NCBI RefSeq assembly: GCF_006171285.1
Contig: NZ_CP040889.1
Location: 4,092,001-4,156,000, forward strand
Origin: Leclercia adecarboxylata
GTDB lineage: Bacteria; Pseudomonadota; Gammaproteobacteria; Enterobacterales; Enterobacteriaceae
Length of the DNA: 64,000 nucleotides
Reading direction: 5' to 3'
Of this stretch, positions 29,938-38,016 are shown piece by piece. The notes under the pieces were generated by a model. The model was not told the origin of the DNA. It worked only from the letters and a program-made list of their open reading frames with translations, and made no database searches. The stretch's first letter is position 1, and each line of letters begins with the position of its first letter. Both the position numbers and the translations under genes were made by a program.

Positions 29938-30604
29938 GCTGCCAGCGTTTTGCCAGCTGTTCGACCCCACAGCACAGCAGGTAATAGACCACACCGGTAA
30001 AAACAAAAATAGCCGCCGGGTAAATCTGCACCCGGTTGTTCACCTGGCCTGCCACGGTGGTCAGCTCCGGCACATTGACAATAAACGCCAGCGATGTGTC
30101 CTTCAGCAGGCTGATAAAAATCCCCAGCAGCGAAGGCAGCGTGTTGCGCAACGCCTGCGGCAGCAAAACGAACCCCAGGGTCTGCAGCGCACCAAACCCC
30201 TGCGCCTGCGCCGCTTCATATTGCCCGTCCGGCAACGCCCCCAGCCCGGCCAGCACCGAGTGCATCACCGCGGCGGCGGTAAACCACGCCAGCGCCAGGG
30301 TGACGGTCAGCGCCCCCGGCAGATCGCCGCCGGTCATCAGCGGCAGCAGATACCACAGCCAGAAGATGACAAAAATCAGCGGGATGCCGCGGATGATCTC
30401 CGCCCAGACAAACAGGGTTTTGCGTATCACTCCCGGAAAACGCCACGCCAGCCCCGCCAGCGCAACCCCGGCCGGTAGCGCCAGCGCCGCAGCGCCGAAG
30501 GCCATCAGCAGCGTCAGCAGCACGCCGCCGGGCTCCCCGGCCGCAGCCCGCCCCCAGAGCAGGTAATCCAGGTTATCGGTAATCACGTTCAGTCCGGCTA
30601 ACAT
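29918..30604 (-). CDS. polar amino acid ABC permease (second subunit)
   Basis: A 228-residue HisM/GltK-type permease with about five transmembrane segments and an EAA-like loop, QYEAAQAQGFGALQTLGFVL. It is the last gene of a four-gene leftward operon (binding protein, ATPase, two permeases) and overlaps the first permease gene by seven bases. It ends within the fumD 3' end, on the opposite strand. Confidence 0.87.
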   Translation of the reverse strand: MLAGLNVITDNLDYLLWGRAAAGEPGGVLLTLLMAFGAAALALPAGVALAGLAWRFPGVIRKTLFVWAEIIRGIPLIFVIFWLWYLLPLMTGGDLPGALTVTLALAWFTAAAVMHSVLAGLGALPDGQYEAAQAQGFGALQTLGFVLLPQALRNTLPSLLGIFISLLKDTSLAFIVNVPELTTVAGQVNNRVQIYPAAIFVFTGVVYYLLCCGVEQLAKRWQLNRPAL

Positions 30605-31365
30605 CTCTCTTCACTCCGGGTGGCTGGGGCGACGTTTTGACGCCGCCGGTTTGCGGGGCCCAGTCTGGTCAGCACCATGCCCATCACCACGCCGGTGAGC
30701 AGGTACAGCACCGTGCCGATGGTGAAGGCCTCCAGCGCGTGGGCGTTATAGCTCTCAATCTGGCGCACCTGATAGGTCAGTTCCGCAAAGCCGATGCCGC
30801 TGGCCAGGGACGAGAGTTTCATCAGGTTGAGATACTGCCCAACAACCGGTTGCCAGGCGTTCGCCAGCCCCTGCGGCAGCAGAATATGCCGCAGCAGCGG
30901 CCAGGCAGAAAACCCCTGCGCCACGGCGGCTTCGCGTTGCCCGGCAGAGACGGCGCGCAGGCCAGCGCTAATCTCCTCCGTCAAAAACGCCGAGGTAAAG
31001 ACCCCGAGCCCCCAGGCGGAGCAGAGAAACTCTGGCGTAAACCACCACACCTGGCCCGGCAGCACCGACCAGAGGTGATCGTCCATCACCAAGGCGCGGA
31101 AACCCTGCGGGAGCCCGTTCCAGGCGGCGAAGTACCAGAACAGCAACTGCACCAGCAGCGGGGTATTGCGAAACAGCGACACCCACACGGCGACAATCGT
31201 TGCGCCAGGGCGGCCTCCGGCGAGTCGCAATCCCAGGCAGACGAGGGTGATGAGGCTGGCGACGGCCATCCCGGCGAGCGTCACCCACAGGGTGGTCAGA
31301 AAACCGGACAGGATCCACGTCAGAGGCTGGCCGGTCAGCACCCCCTGCCAGTCGAGGGCGGGCAT
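30598..31365 (-). CDS. polar amino acid ABC permease (first subunit)
   Basis: A 255-residue permease of the HisQ/GltJ type with SLFRNTPLLVQLLFWYF (the family signature following TM1-2) and the EAA loop GQREAAVAQGFSAWPLLRHI. Its start codon abuts the broken ATPase gene (31365 is shared), so translation was probably coupled; the upstream frameshift could reduce its synthesis by polarity. Confidence 0.87.
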   Translation of the reverse strand: MPALDWQGVLTGQPLTWILSGFLTTLWVTLAGMAVASLITLVCLGLRLAGGRPGATIVAVWVSLFRNTPLLVQLLFWYFAAWNGLPQGFRALVMDDHLWSVLPGQVWWFTPEFLCSAWGLGVFTSAFLTEEISAGLRAVSAGQREAAVAQGFSAWPLLRHILLPQGLANAWQPVVGQYLNLMKLSSLASGIGFAELTYQVRQIESYNAHALEAFTIGTVLYLLTGVVMGMVLTRLGPANRRRQNVAPATRSEERC

Positions 31366-32241
31366 CAGGACGCTCCCGGATGCAGCGGATTGAGCACCTT
31401 CTGTAGAAAACGCTGCGTGCGGGGATGCTCAGGATGCTGAAAGAACTGCGCCGGGGGTGCCACTTCCAGAATGTGTCCGCCGTCGATAAACACCACCCGG
31501 TCGGCAATCTCCCGGGCGAACTGCATCTCATGGGTGACGACAATCATGGTGATCCCGCTGTGGGCGAGGGCTTTCATCACCAGCAGCACTTCGCCGATCA
31601 TCTCGGGATCGAGGGCCGAGGTGGGCTCATCAAACAGAACGATCTGCGGTGAGGAAGCCAGGGCGCGGGCGATGGCCACCCGCTGCTGCTGCCCGCCGGA
31701 TAACGCCTCCGGGTAGTGGTCGGCTTTATCCGGCGGCCACCCGCTGCTGCTGCCCGCCGGATAACGCCTCCGGGTAGTGGTCGGCTTTATCCGCCATCCC
31801 CACCTGCGCCAGCAGCGCGTCGGCGCGGGCATCGGCCCCGGCTGGCTGCCAGCCGTGAACATGCTTCAGCGCCAGGGCGATGTTTTGCCGCGCCGTCAGA
31901 TGGCTGTACAGATTGAACTGCTGGAAGACAAAACCCACCCGGCTGCGCAGCTGGCGCAGCGCCTGGCGGGGAAGCTGGCGGGTGGATTTCCCGTCGATCA
32001 GAATGTCGCCGGAGGTCAGCTCTTCCAGCTGGTTGATAAGGCGTATCAGCGTCGATTTGCCGGAACCCGACGGGCCAAGAATGGCGACCACTTCACCGGG
32101 CATCACGCTGAGGTTGATGCCTTTCAGCACTGGGCGATCGCCGTAACGTTTCACTACGTCACTAAAGGTGACGCTGGCCTGCTCCAGATGTGAAAAATCC
32201 GCGGCACGGGCCGCGGAGCGAGAAAATAGACCTGACAGCAT
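31365..32241 (-). pseudogene. polar amino acid ABC ATPase, broken by a 61-bp tandem duplication
   Basis: The intact gene would encode 271 residues of the GlnQ/HisP/GltL family. The N-terminal part (32241 down to 31726) has Walker A GPSGSGKST and ends after the signature SGGQQQRVA with an early stop; the C-terminal part (from 31725 region to 31365) repeats [20 protein letters not shown] and continues with Walker [13 protein letters not shown] and the H-loop VVTHEMQF, in another frame. Removing one 61-bp unit (61 = 3x20+1) restores a single perfect frame: 877-61 = 816 bases, 272 codons. The truncated 171-residue product lacks Walker B and should be inactive. A sequencing or assembly error is the alternative. 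Confidence 0.9.
31674..31793. repeat. 61-bp tandem duplication inside the ATPase gene
   Basis: Positions 31674-31732 and 31735-31793 are identical over 59 bases, period 61. The unit is within coding sequence and contains the ABC signature region. Perfect identity shows the duplication is very recent or artefactual. Confidence 0.97.
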
Positions 32242-32242
32242 G

Positions 32243-33061
32243 TTACTGGGCTTCTATTTTAAAGGCGCGCGGCTGCGGGGAGGGCGTCTGTGGGCCAAAC
32301 CAGACATCGTAGATTTTTGCCGCGTCGCCGTTGTTCTCCAGCTTCACCAGCTCATCGTTCACCACCTTCAGCAGCGCGGTTTCGCCTTTTTTCACCCCGA
32401 CGCCAATCTCCTCTTTACTCAGCAGGTCCGGGAGAATTTTAAAATTCGCCTTATCCGGTGCCTGGGCCAGCAGCCCCGCCAGAATGGTGCTGTCCTGAGT
32501 GATCGCCTGCACGTTGCCGTTGCGCAACGCCGTCAGCGCCAGCGGAATATCGTCATAGGAGAGCACGCGGGACTGCGGGAAGCGCTGATGCAGCGCCTGC
32601 TCCCCGGTGGTACCTTTCACCGCCCCGATACGCGCCTTGCTGTAGGCGTCGAGTTTATCCGCGCCGCTGGCCGGAACCAGGATCTGCTGGCCGGTAACAA
32701 AGTACGGCGTTGAAAAATCAATCACCTGGGCGCGCTCCGGGGTGATGGTGATATCGGCCACGATCAGATCCGCCTTGCCGGACTGCAGCAGCGGGATGCG
32801 GTTCGCCGGGTTGGTGGCGACCAGCTCCAGTTTTACCCCGAGAGTTTTCGCCAGCGCTTTAGCAAAATCGACGTCATAGCCGACGATCTCGTGGCTTTTC
32901 GCATCTATCGAGCCAAACGGCGGGTTGGCATCGAAGGTGGCGACCTTAACGACCCCCGCCGCCTTGATATCCGCCAGCTGGTCGGCCTGCACCTCTGCAG
33001 AAAGGATCCCGCCTGCGGCCAGTAAAGCCAGTACCAGCGCCCGTTTTGTGTGTATTGCCAT
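32243..33061 (-). CDS. polar amino acid ABC transporter, periplasmic binding protein
   Basis: The start at 33061 is chosen for its GAGGAA ribosome binding site and for giving a proper signal peptide (cleaved near VQA-DQLAD); 272 residues. The mature protein is an SBP_bac_3 domain: VVKVATFDANPPFGSID, GYDVDFAKALAKTLG and ADLIVADITITPERAQ are the family's ligand-pocket segments. The substrate is probably an amino acid or related compound. It is the first gene of the leftward importer operon, one base ahead of the broken ATPase. Confidence 0.88.
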   Translation of the reverse strand: MAIHTKRALVLALLAAGGILSAEVQADQLADIKAAGVVKVATFDANPPFGSIDAKSHEIVGYDVDFAKALAKTLGVKLELVATNPANRIPLLQSGKADLIVADITITPERAQVIDFSTPYFVTGQQILVPASGADKLDAYSKARIGAVKGTTGEQALHQRFPQSRVLSYDDIPLALTALRNGNVQAITQDSTILAGLLAQAPDKANFKILPDLLSKEEIGVGVKKGETALLKVVNDELVKLENNGDAAKIYDVWFGPQTPSPQPRAFKIEAQ

Positions 33062-33298
33062 AAATTCCTCTGCACCTGTTTTTGTTTTGTCCTCATACGC
33101 TCCCATAACCGGCCCTGGCCGCCAAATGCCAATATCGACTTTGCTATTTGAAAAAACTCATTAGTGAACAGCGTGTTACATGGCGGTAAAAGAAAACTGC
33201 TTTTGCGCCTGGCGCAAATCCTCTGCCGGAATAGGCATTTCTCAGGGGGGCAGAATGCTGGTTAACTGCATTCAGGCTGAGCAAACGAGGACAAGGCA

Positions 33299-33460
33299 AT
33301 GGGCAAATTGATGAGTACGTTACGGCGGTTTTTTACCGCAAGATCGGAAGAGAACAGCGCGCAGCGTATTATTGAATCCATTCTGCCGGCAGCCAGCCTG
33401 TATGGCGTGGATATCGCCAACATCGATCCGGAGTGGTTCCATGACAAAACGTCACGCTGA
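33299..33460 (+). CDS. small hypothetical protein, 53 residues
   Basis: Translates to MGKLMSTLRRFFTARSEEN followed by a helical stretch (AQRIIESILPAASLYGVD) and ends FHDKTSR. The N terminus is basic, the rest mixed. GAGGACAAGG stands upstream as a ribosome binding site. It is divergent from the binding-protein gene and precedes the two-component system by 160 bases. I do not recognise a family. A second small frame (33441-33536) begins inside its 3' end. Confidence 0.45.
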   Translation: MGKLMSTLRRFFTARSEENSAQRIIESILPAASLYGVDIANIDPEWFHDKTSR

Positions 33461-33536
33461 ACACCGTCAGGTGCGGGAAACCTACTGGAATGAGGTGTGC
33501 GTTCTTCACCGCACCGCCTGCCATTCTGGACGCTGA
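33441..33536 (+). CDS. possible 31-residue peptide overlapping the previous frame
   Basis: The frame starts ATGACAAAACGTCAC, overlaps the 53-residue gene by 20 bases in another register and has GGAG eight bases upstream. The product (MTKRHAEHRQVRETYWNEV then CVLHRTACHSGR) is basic and has two cysteines. Only position and ribosome binding site support it. Confidence 0.25.
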   Translation: MTKRHAEHRQVRETYWNEVCVLHRTACHSGR

Positions 33537-33620
33537 CATCCAAAATTCACCGCAAGTTTTGTCCCCGGCCTAGCTTCCTGCTAAGGTCTCTGGCGTCTTC
33601 CTCCAGCGCCAGTTAAATAA

Positions 33621-34949
33621 ATGAACAGCAAAAAATTTCTGCAACGTGGGCTTCTGATCTGGCTGATGCTCTGCCTGCTCAGCAGCGTGCTGCTGTATGC
33701 CGAACTGATCCGCCGCCAGTTCTGGGAACTCGACCGTGAATTTGCCACGGCGTATACGGAGATCGGCGCGGTTCTCACCCAGAATGAATCGGTGCTGCCG
33801 CTGTTGAATGGCGATGAAGATCTGGCGGCGCTGGGCAAAAAATTCCCGCAGATACATGGCCTGCAAAAGACCCAGGGACGTGCCCTCGACGCCGCCCGGG
33901 TTGAACCCCTGTCCGGCACGCAGTACTGGCTCTACAACCCCTGGCGACAGATCCGGGTGCTGATCGACCTCGCGCCGGTCATCAATGCCTGGCCCAGGTT
34001 TACCCGCATCACCCTGGATCTTACTGGCCGTTTGCCGTCCCCATCCACGGACGCCTTCTGGCACTGGCAACGGCAATTTCCCCAGCATACTCAACCCTTC
34101 GTGCTGCTGGCCGACGCCCGACCGGCGTGGCTGAACGTGACGCTGCTGCCGTTTTTCCTGCTGTTTGTCGGCTGGGCTGTTGTGGTGGCGGCAGGGGGGC
34201 TGATCCTCTGGCAGCGCAAGCAGCGCCAGAATGCCGATCGGCGCGCCTGGTACTATCAACACGCCCGGCTCAATACCCTGGGGGAGATCACCGCGGGCAT
34301 CGTGCATGAGATCAACCAGCCCCTGACGGCCGTTCAGACCTGGATCCAGGGCGCGCAGCGCCAGCTGGATCAGGATAACCCCGCAGCGGTGTCCCAGGCC
34401 CTGGGCTCGGCGCTGGTGCAGACCCGGCGGATTAGCGAGCTGCTGACCCGCTTTCGCGAGCACGTTACCCAGGATGCCGTCACCTTAGGTGAAGTGGATC
34501 TCGCCGAGTGCTGGCAGCACGTCGGCAACCTGCTGGAGCACGAACGCACCGCCAGACATATTCGCCTTACCCATGATTTTGCCGCCGATGCCCGAACCCT
34601 CTGCGCCGACCGGCTGTGGCTGGAGCAGGTGCTGCATAACCTGCTCAGCAACGCCATTCAGGCCCAGCAGGACCGCGCGGCGGGCTGGGTGCATATCCGC
34701 AGCCATCGCGAGGGCGAACGCGTTCACGTCGAGATCGCCGACGGCGGCCCGGGCTTTACCCCGGAAGCACTCCACAACGCCTTTATGCCTTTTTACAGCG
34801 GGCGGGAGGGCGGTACGGGGCTGGGGATGACCTTAACGGAGTCTTTAGTTACCCGAATGAACGGCACGCTCGCGCTGGACAATGCGCCGGAAGGCGGAGC
34901 CAGGATCAGATTGCAGTTTGCTCACCACGGGAGTCAGGAACATGGATAA
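33621..34949 (+). CDS. membrane sensor histidine kinase
   Basis: A 442-residue kinase. TM1 is about 10-27, followed by a periplasmic sensor of roughly 145 residues, then TM2 about 174-197, a HisKA domain with the phospho-accepting His near residue 228 (GEITAGIVHEINQPLTAVQ), and the HATPase domain with N box HNLLSNAIQAQQ, G1 EIADGGPGF and G2 GGTGLGMT. The HEINQPL form is that of FixL/DctB/TtrS-type kinases. It is translationally coupled to the response regulator (eight-base overlap). No cytoplasmic PAS domain is seen, so the periplasmic region should be the sensor. Confidence 0.92.
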   Translation: MNSKKFLQRGLLIWLMLCLLSSVLLYAELIRRQFWELDREFATAYTEIGAVLTQNESVLPLLNGDEDLAALGKKFPQIHGLQKTQGRALDAARVEPLSGTQYWLYNPWRQIRVLIDLAPVINAWPRFTRITLDLTGRLPSPSTDAFWHWQRQFPQHTQPFVLLADARPAWLNVTLLPFFLLFVGWAVVVAAGGLILWQRKQRQNADRRAWYYQHARLNTLGEITAGIVHEINQPLTAVQTWIQGAQRQLDQDNPAAVSQALGSALVQTRRISELLTRFREHVTQDAVTLGEVDLAECWQHVGNLLEHERTARHIRLTHDFAADARTLCADRLWLEQVLHNLLSNAIQAQQDRAAGWVHIRSHREGERVHVEIADGGPGFTPEALHNAFMPFYSGREGGTGLGMTLTESLVTRMNGTLALDNAPEGGARIRLQFAHHGSQEHG

Positions 34950-35553
34950 CGTCATCTGGTTAATTGATGATGATGCGTCAGTCAGGGAGTCGCTGGTTTT
35001 TCTTTTCACCGGGATGAACTGGCGCGTGGAGCCTTTTGAGAGTATTGCCGCCTTTACCGCCGCGCAGCAGGCAGGAAAAGAGCTGGCCGGCTGCCTGCTG
35101 CTGGACATGCGCATGCCGGGCAAAGGCGGGCTGGCCTGGCTGGAAGAGGGGAAATGGCCGTGGCCGCTGCTGCCGGTGATCCTGATGACCGGTCACGGCA
35201 CCATTGATGCCTGCCGCCGCGCGTTTCACAACGGGGTGTTTGAGTTCTTCACCAAGCCGCTGGACGCCGACAAGCTGATCGAGTCCATCACCGCCGCGCT
35301 CGCCGAAAGCCAGCGGCGCGTGGGGGTATGGCAGGAGGCGAAACGCGTGAAGACGCTGTTTGAGCAGCTCACCTCCCGGGAGCATGAAGTGCTGCTGGCG
35401 TTAATGGAAGGCAGCAGTAATAAAGAGGTCGCCGCCCGGCTGAATCTCTCGCCCCGGACGGTGGAAGCGCACAGGGCGGCGGTGTTCCTCAAGCTGGGCG
35501 TTTCCAGCCTGGTGCAGGCCATCCGGGAATACGACAAATTGCAATCCGTATAA
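34942..35553 (+). CDS. FixJ/TtrR-type response regulator
   Basis: The 203-residue regulator has a receiver domain (1-120) with acidic pocket IDDD, phospho-acceptor Asp55 in LLLDMRMPG and Lys in FFTKPLD, and a C-terminal LuxR helix-turn-helix (about 140-195; LTSREHEVLLALMEGSSNKE, NLSPRTVEAHRAAVF). The start at 34942 begins the receiver domain directly and overlaps the kinase stop; the frame open upstream lies inside the kinase gene. It probably activates the adjacent heme-binding-like gene or a nearby operon. Confidence 0.93.
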   Translation: MDNVIWLIDDDASVRESLVFLFTGMNWRVEPFESIAAFTAAQQAGKELAGCLLLDMRMPGKGGLAWLEEGKWPWPLLPVILMTGHGTIDACRRAFHNGVFEFFTKPLDADKLIESITAALAESQRRVGVWQEAKRVKTLFEQLTSREHEVLLALMEGSSNKEVAARLNLSPRTVEAHRAAVFLKLGVSSLVQAIREYDKLQSV

Positions 35554-35642
35554 CTACCAGGATCACCCCGTAGTCAACCGAATAACATTTCTTCGCCCGC
35601 TTCGATACGCTGCATCTGTTTCCACTTACCAGAGGATGTGCG

Positions 35643-36125
35643 ATGAAAAAGTTAATGATGGCGGCAGTGTGTGTAGCAGGGATGGTCAGCGTATCGGCGC
35701 AGGCACAGTCCGTGGCGCAGAAGAGCCTTTCCCTGAGCCAGGCGAACGCGTTAGCCAGCGCGGCGATTCAGGCCTGTACGGCCAAAAATTATCAGGTCAG
35801 CGTCACGGTGGTGGATCGCGCCGGGGTGGTGAAAGCGGTACAGCGCACCGATAACGCCGGTCCACATACCCTGAAAGCCAGCGAGATGAAAGCCTTCACC
35901 GCGCTCAGCACCAAAAACGCGTCGGGGAAAGTGATGGAGTCGGCCCAGAGCAATGCGGGCGCGCAAAACTTAAAAGATATCCCGGGTTTCCTGTTACTGG
36001 CGGGTGGGCTGCCGGTGAAAGAGGGTGATGAGGTGATTGGTGCCATCGGTATTGGCGGTGCGCCGGGCGGGCATCTGGATGAAGCCTGTGCCCAGCAGGC
36101 GATTGAAAGCCTGACGAAGTCGTAG
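35643..36125 (+). CDS. secreted HbpS/GlcG-family (DUF336) protein
   Basis: A 160-residue protein with a signal peptide (cleaved near AQA-QSVAQ), so periplasmic. The mature part is a single GlcG/HbpS domain: LSLSQANALASAAIQAC, VSVTVVDRAGVVKAVQRTDNAGPHT and the glycine-rich end GAIGIGGAPGGHLDEACAQQA. In Streptomyces, HbpS binds heme and modulates the SenS/SenR two-component system. Here the gene stands 89 bases behind a two-component system, suggesting the same accessory-sensor arrangement; this is inference. Confidence 0.85.
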   Translation: MKKLMMAAVCVAGMVSVSAQAQSVAQKSLSLSQANALASAAIQACTAKNYQVSVTVVDRAGVVKAVQRTDNAGPHTLKASEMKAFTALSTKNASGKVMESAQSNAGAQNLKDIPGFLLLAGGLPVKEGDEVIGAIGIGGAPGGHLDEACAQQAIESLTKS

Positions 36126-36131
36126 TCAATC

Positions 36132-36202
36132 GCCCGGCGGCGCTTCGCTTGCACGGGCCTACGGTTTTGTAGGCCGGGTAAGGCGCAAGCCGCCACCCGG
36201 CG
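36132..36202. repeat. REP/BIME element
   Basis: Two facing REP units (GCCCGGCGGCGCTTCGCTTG... and GTAGGCCGGGTAAGGCGCAA...), each with the typical GCCGG-rich palindrome, separated by GGTTTT. Such elements lie in enteric 3' untranslated regions and protect mRNA ends or bind gyrase/IHF. Confidence 0.9.
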
Positions 36203-36209
36203 TTTTACA

Positions 36210-36353
36210 TCAGATCTTGCAGGCGTCGCCGCAATCATCGTCCGCGACAATCGCCTGCGCTTTTTTATCCGCATCTTCAAGGCGTTCCGCGTTACGTTCT
36301 TCGGCTTCATCCAGCCCGTCAAACACCAGATTGTTGAGATCAATTTCCATCAT
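36210..36353 (-). CDS. small acidic protein, 47 residues
   Basis: The frame begins MMEIDLNNLVFDGLDEAEER, continues with a charged helix (RLEDADKKAQAIVADDD) and ends CGDACKI. AGGT precedes the tandem ATGs; the second ATG (36350) is an alternative start. It is very acidic and probably cytoplasmic. I cannot name the family. It lies between the REP element and the divergent metallo-beta-lactamase-like gene. Confidence 0.6.
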   Translation of the reverse strand: MMEIDLNNLVFDGLDEAEERNAERLEDADKKAQAIVADDDCGDACKI

Positions 36354-36478
36354 TTACCTGCTTTGTTCGGTTATTGTTCCAGGTCGTATTATAGAGCAAA
36401 AGAATGGGATGAGGCACCCCAGCGCACATAAGGATAATCCTTGCCATACTGATGACTCACCCGCGCTCAGGAGGAGTG

Positions 36479-37297
36479 ATGATCGTCTTATGTAAAACCT
36501 GCGGCACGTCCTATGACGCCCCCCGCGAACCCCAACGCTGCGCCATCTGCGACGATGAACGCCAGTACGTGCCCGCGACGGGCCAGGCGTGGGTAGATTT
36601 TGCCACCCTGACCCGTACCCATACCAACAAGTGGCAACAGATCGAACCCGACCTGCTAACGCTCAAAACCGTGCCCGCGTTTGCCATTAGCCAGCGCGCG
36701 ATCCTGCTGCGCACCCCGCAGGGGAACGTGCTGTGGGACTGCATCGCCAACCTCGACCCCGCCACCCACGCGCTGATAACCGCCCTCGGCGGGATCGACG
36801 CTATCGCCATCTCGCACCCGCACTATTACACCACCATGCAGGACTGGGCGGAGGCCTTTAACGCCCCGGTGTACCTGCACGCCAGCGATCGCGAGTGGGT
36901 GATGAGAGGCAGCCCGGCGCTGCGCTTCTGGGAAGGGGACTCGCTGGAGATCGCCCCGGACGTGACGCTGCACAGGCTGGGCGGCCATTTTGCCGGAGGC
37001 ACGGTGCTGCACTGGAACCGCGCCAGCGGCACGCTGCTGGCGGGAGATATCCTGCAGGTGACCCCCGGAAAAGACGCGGTGTCGTTTATGTGGAGCTACC
37101 CGAACATGCTCCCGCTGCCGGCAAGTGAGGTGGCTGACATCGCCGCGCGGCTGGAAAACGTCCCCTTCGAACGGCTCTATGGTGCCTTTGAAGGGCAGAA
37201 CATTTCCGGGAATGCGCGGGAGATTGTTATGCGGTCGGTGCAGAAATATATTGCTTGTCTGAACTCGGGGCCGGTGGGTAAACTCCAAAAACCGTGA
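36479..37297 (+). CDS. metallo-beta-lactamase-fold protein with zinc-ribbon N terminus
   Basis: The start at 36479 has an AGGAGGAG ribosome binding site; 272 residues. Residues 1-30 form a two-pair cysteine ribbon (CKTC and CAIC). The rest is an MBL fold, but the metal motif is degenerate: where HxHxDH is usual it reads SHPHYYTTMQDW, the next His (GGHFAGG) and bridging Asp (LAGDILQV) remain, and the final His region reads YGAFEGQN. It may be a noncatalytic or single-metal member. The function is unknown. Confidence 0.8.
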   Translation: MIVLCKTCGTSYDAPREPQRCAICDDERQYVPATGQAWVDFATLTRTHTNKWQQIEPDLLTLKTVPAFAISQRAILLRTPQGNVLWDCIANLDPATHALITALGGIDAIAISHPHYYTTMQDWAEAFNAPVYLHASDREWVMRGSPALRFWEGDSLEIAPDVTLHRLGGHFAGGTVLHWNRASGTLLAGDILQVTPGKDAVSFMWSYPNMLPLPASEVADIAARLENVPFERLYGAFEGQNISGNAREIVMRSVQKYIACLNSGPVGKLQKP

Positions 37298-37340
37298 TCT
37301 CGATCATGCCTGTACAATCACAAAAAAATGAGACATTGCT

Positions 37341-37976
37341 ATGCAACATATCATTGAAGGTTTTCTCAGCTTTCAAAAAGAAGTTTTTCCGCAACGTAAA
37401 GACCTGTTCCGCAGTCTGGCGTCCAGTCAGAATCCCAAAGCGCTGTTCATCTCCTGTTCTGACAGCCGCCTGGTGCCGGAATTAGTCACCCAGCAGGAGC
37501 CGGGACAGCTCTTTGTCATTCGTAATGCTGGCAACATCGTGCCACCGTTCGGGCCAGAGCCGGGCGGCGTTTCCGCCACCATCGAATACGCGGTTGTGGC
37601 GCTGGGCGTTACCGACATCGTGATCTGCGGCCACTCTAACTGCGGCGCGATGAAGGCCATTGCCGACAACGCTAACCTCGAGCCGATGCCTGCCGTTTCA
37701 CACTGGCTGCGCTACTCCGATGCGGCGAAAGCAGTCGTGGAAAACAAAACCTGGGATAACCCGACCGACAAAGTGAATGCCATGGTGCAGGAGAACGTCT
37801 TCGCCCAGCTGAGCAACATCAAAACTCACCCGTCCGTCGCGGTCGGCCTGCGTAACAACGCCATTCGCCTGCACGGCTGGGTGTACGATATCGAAAGCGG
37901 CGACATTCGCGCCCTGGATAAAGAGACCAAAACCTTCGTCTCTCTGTCCGAAAACCCAGGCGTTTACTTCGAGTAA
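37341..37976 (+). CDS. beta-class carbonic anhydrase
   Basis: Interconverts CO2 and bicarbonate. The 211-residue protein has the zinc ligands Cys39 (ISCSDSR), His98 and Cys101 (CGHSNCGA), with the Asp41-Arg43 dyad. It is closer to the CynT/plant-type branch than to E. coli Can by its [22 protein letters not shown] stretch. No cyanase gene is next to it, so I assign no symbol. A perfect hairpin follows. Confidence 0.92.
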   Translation: MQHIIEGFLSFQKEVFPQRKDLFRSLASSQNPKALFISCSDSRLVPELVTQQEPGQLFVIRNAGNIVPPFGPEPGGVSATIEYAVVALGVTDIVICGHSNCGAMKAIADNANLEPMPAVSHWLRYSDAAKAVVENKTWDNPTDKVNAMVQENVFAQLSNIKTHPSVAVGLRNNAIRLHGWVYDIESGDIRALDKETKTFVSLSENPGVYFE

Positions 37977-37986
37977 CGTGCCGAAT

Positions 37987-38010
37987 TCAGGGCGGGGTAA
38001 CCCGCCCTGA
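37987..38010. terminator. hairpin between convergent carbonic anhydrase and cupin genes
   Basis: Perfect 10-bp stem TCAGGGCGGG/CCCGCCCTGA with loop GTAA. There is no U-run, but its position between two convergent genes suggests a bidirectional stop. Confidence 0.65.
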
Positions 38011-38016
38011 TATCCC

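Noticed and set aside
33180..33240. Sigma-54 promoter near TGGCGCAAATCC
   Set aside because: The -12 GC element is wrong and spacing does not fit TGGCAC-N5-TTGCW.
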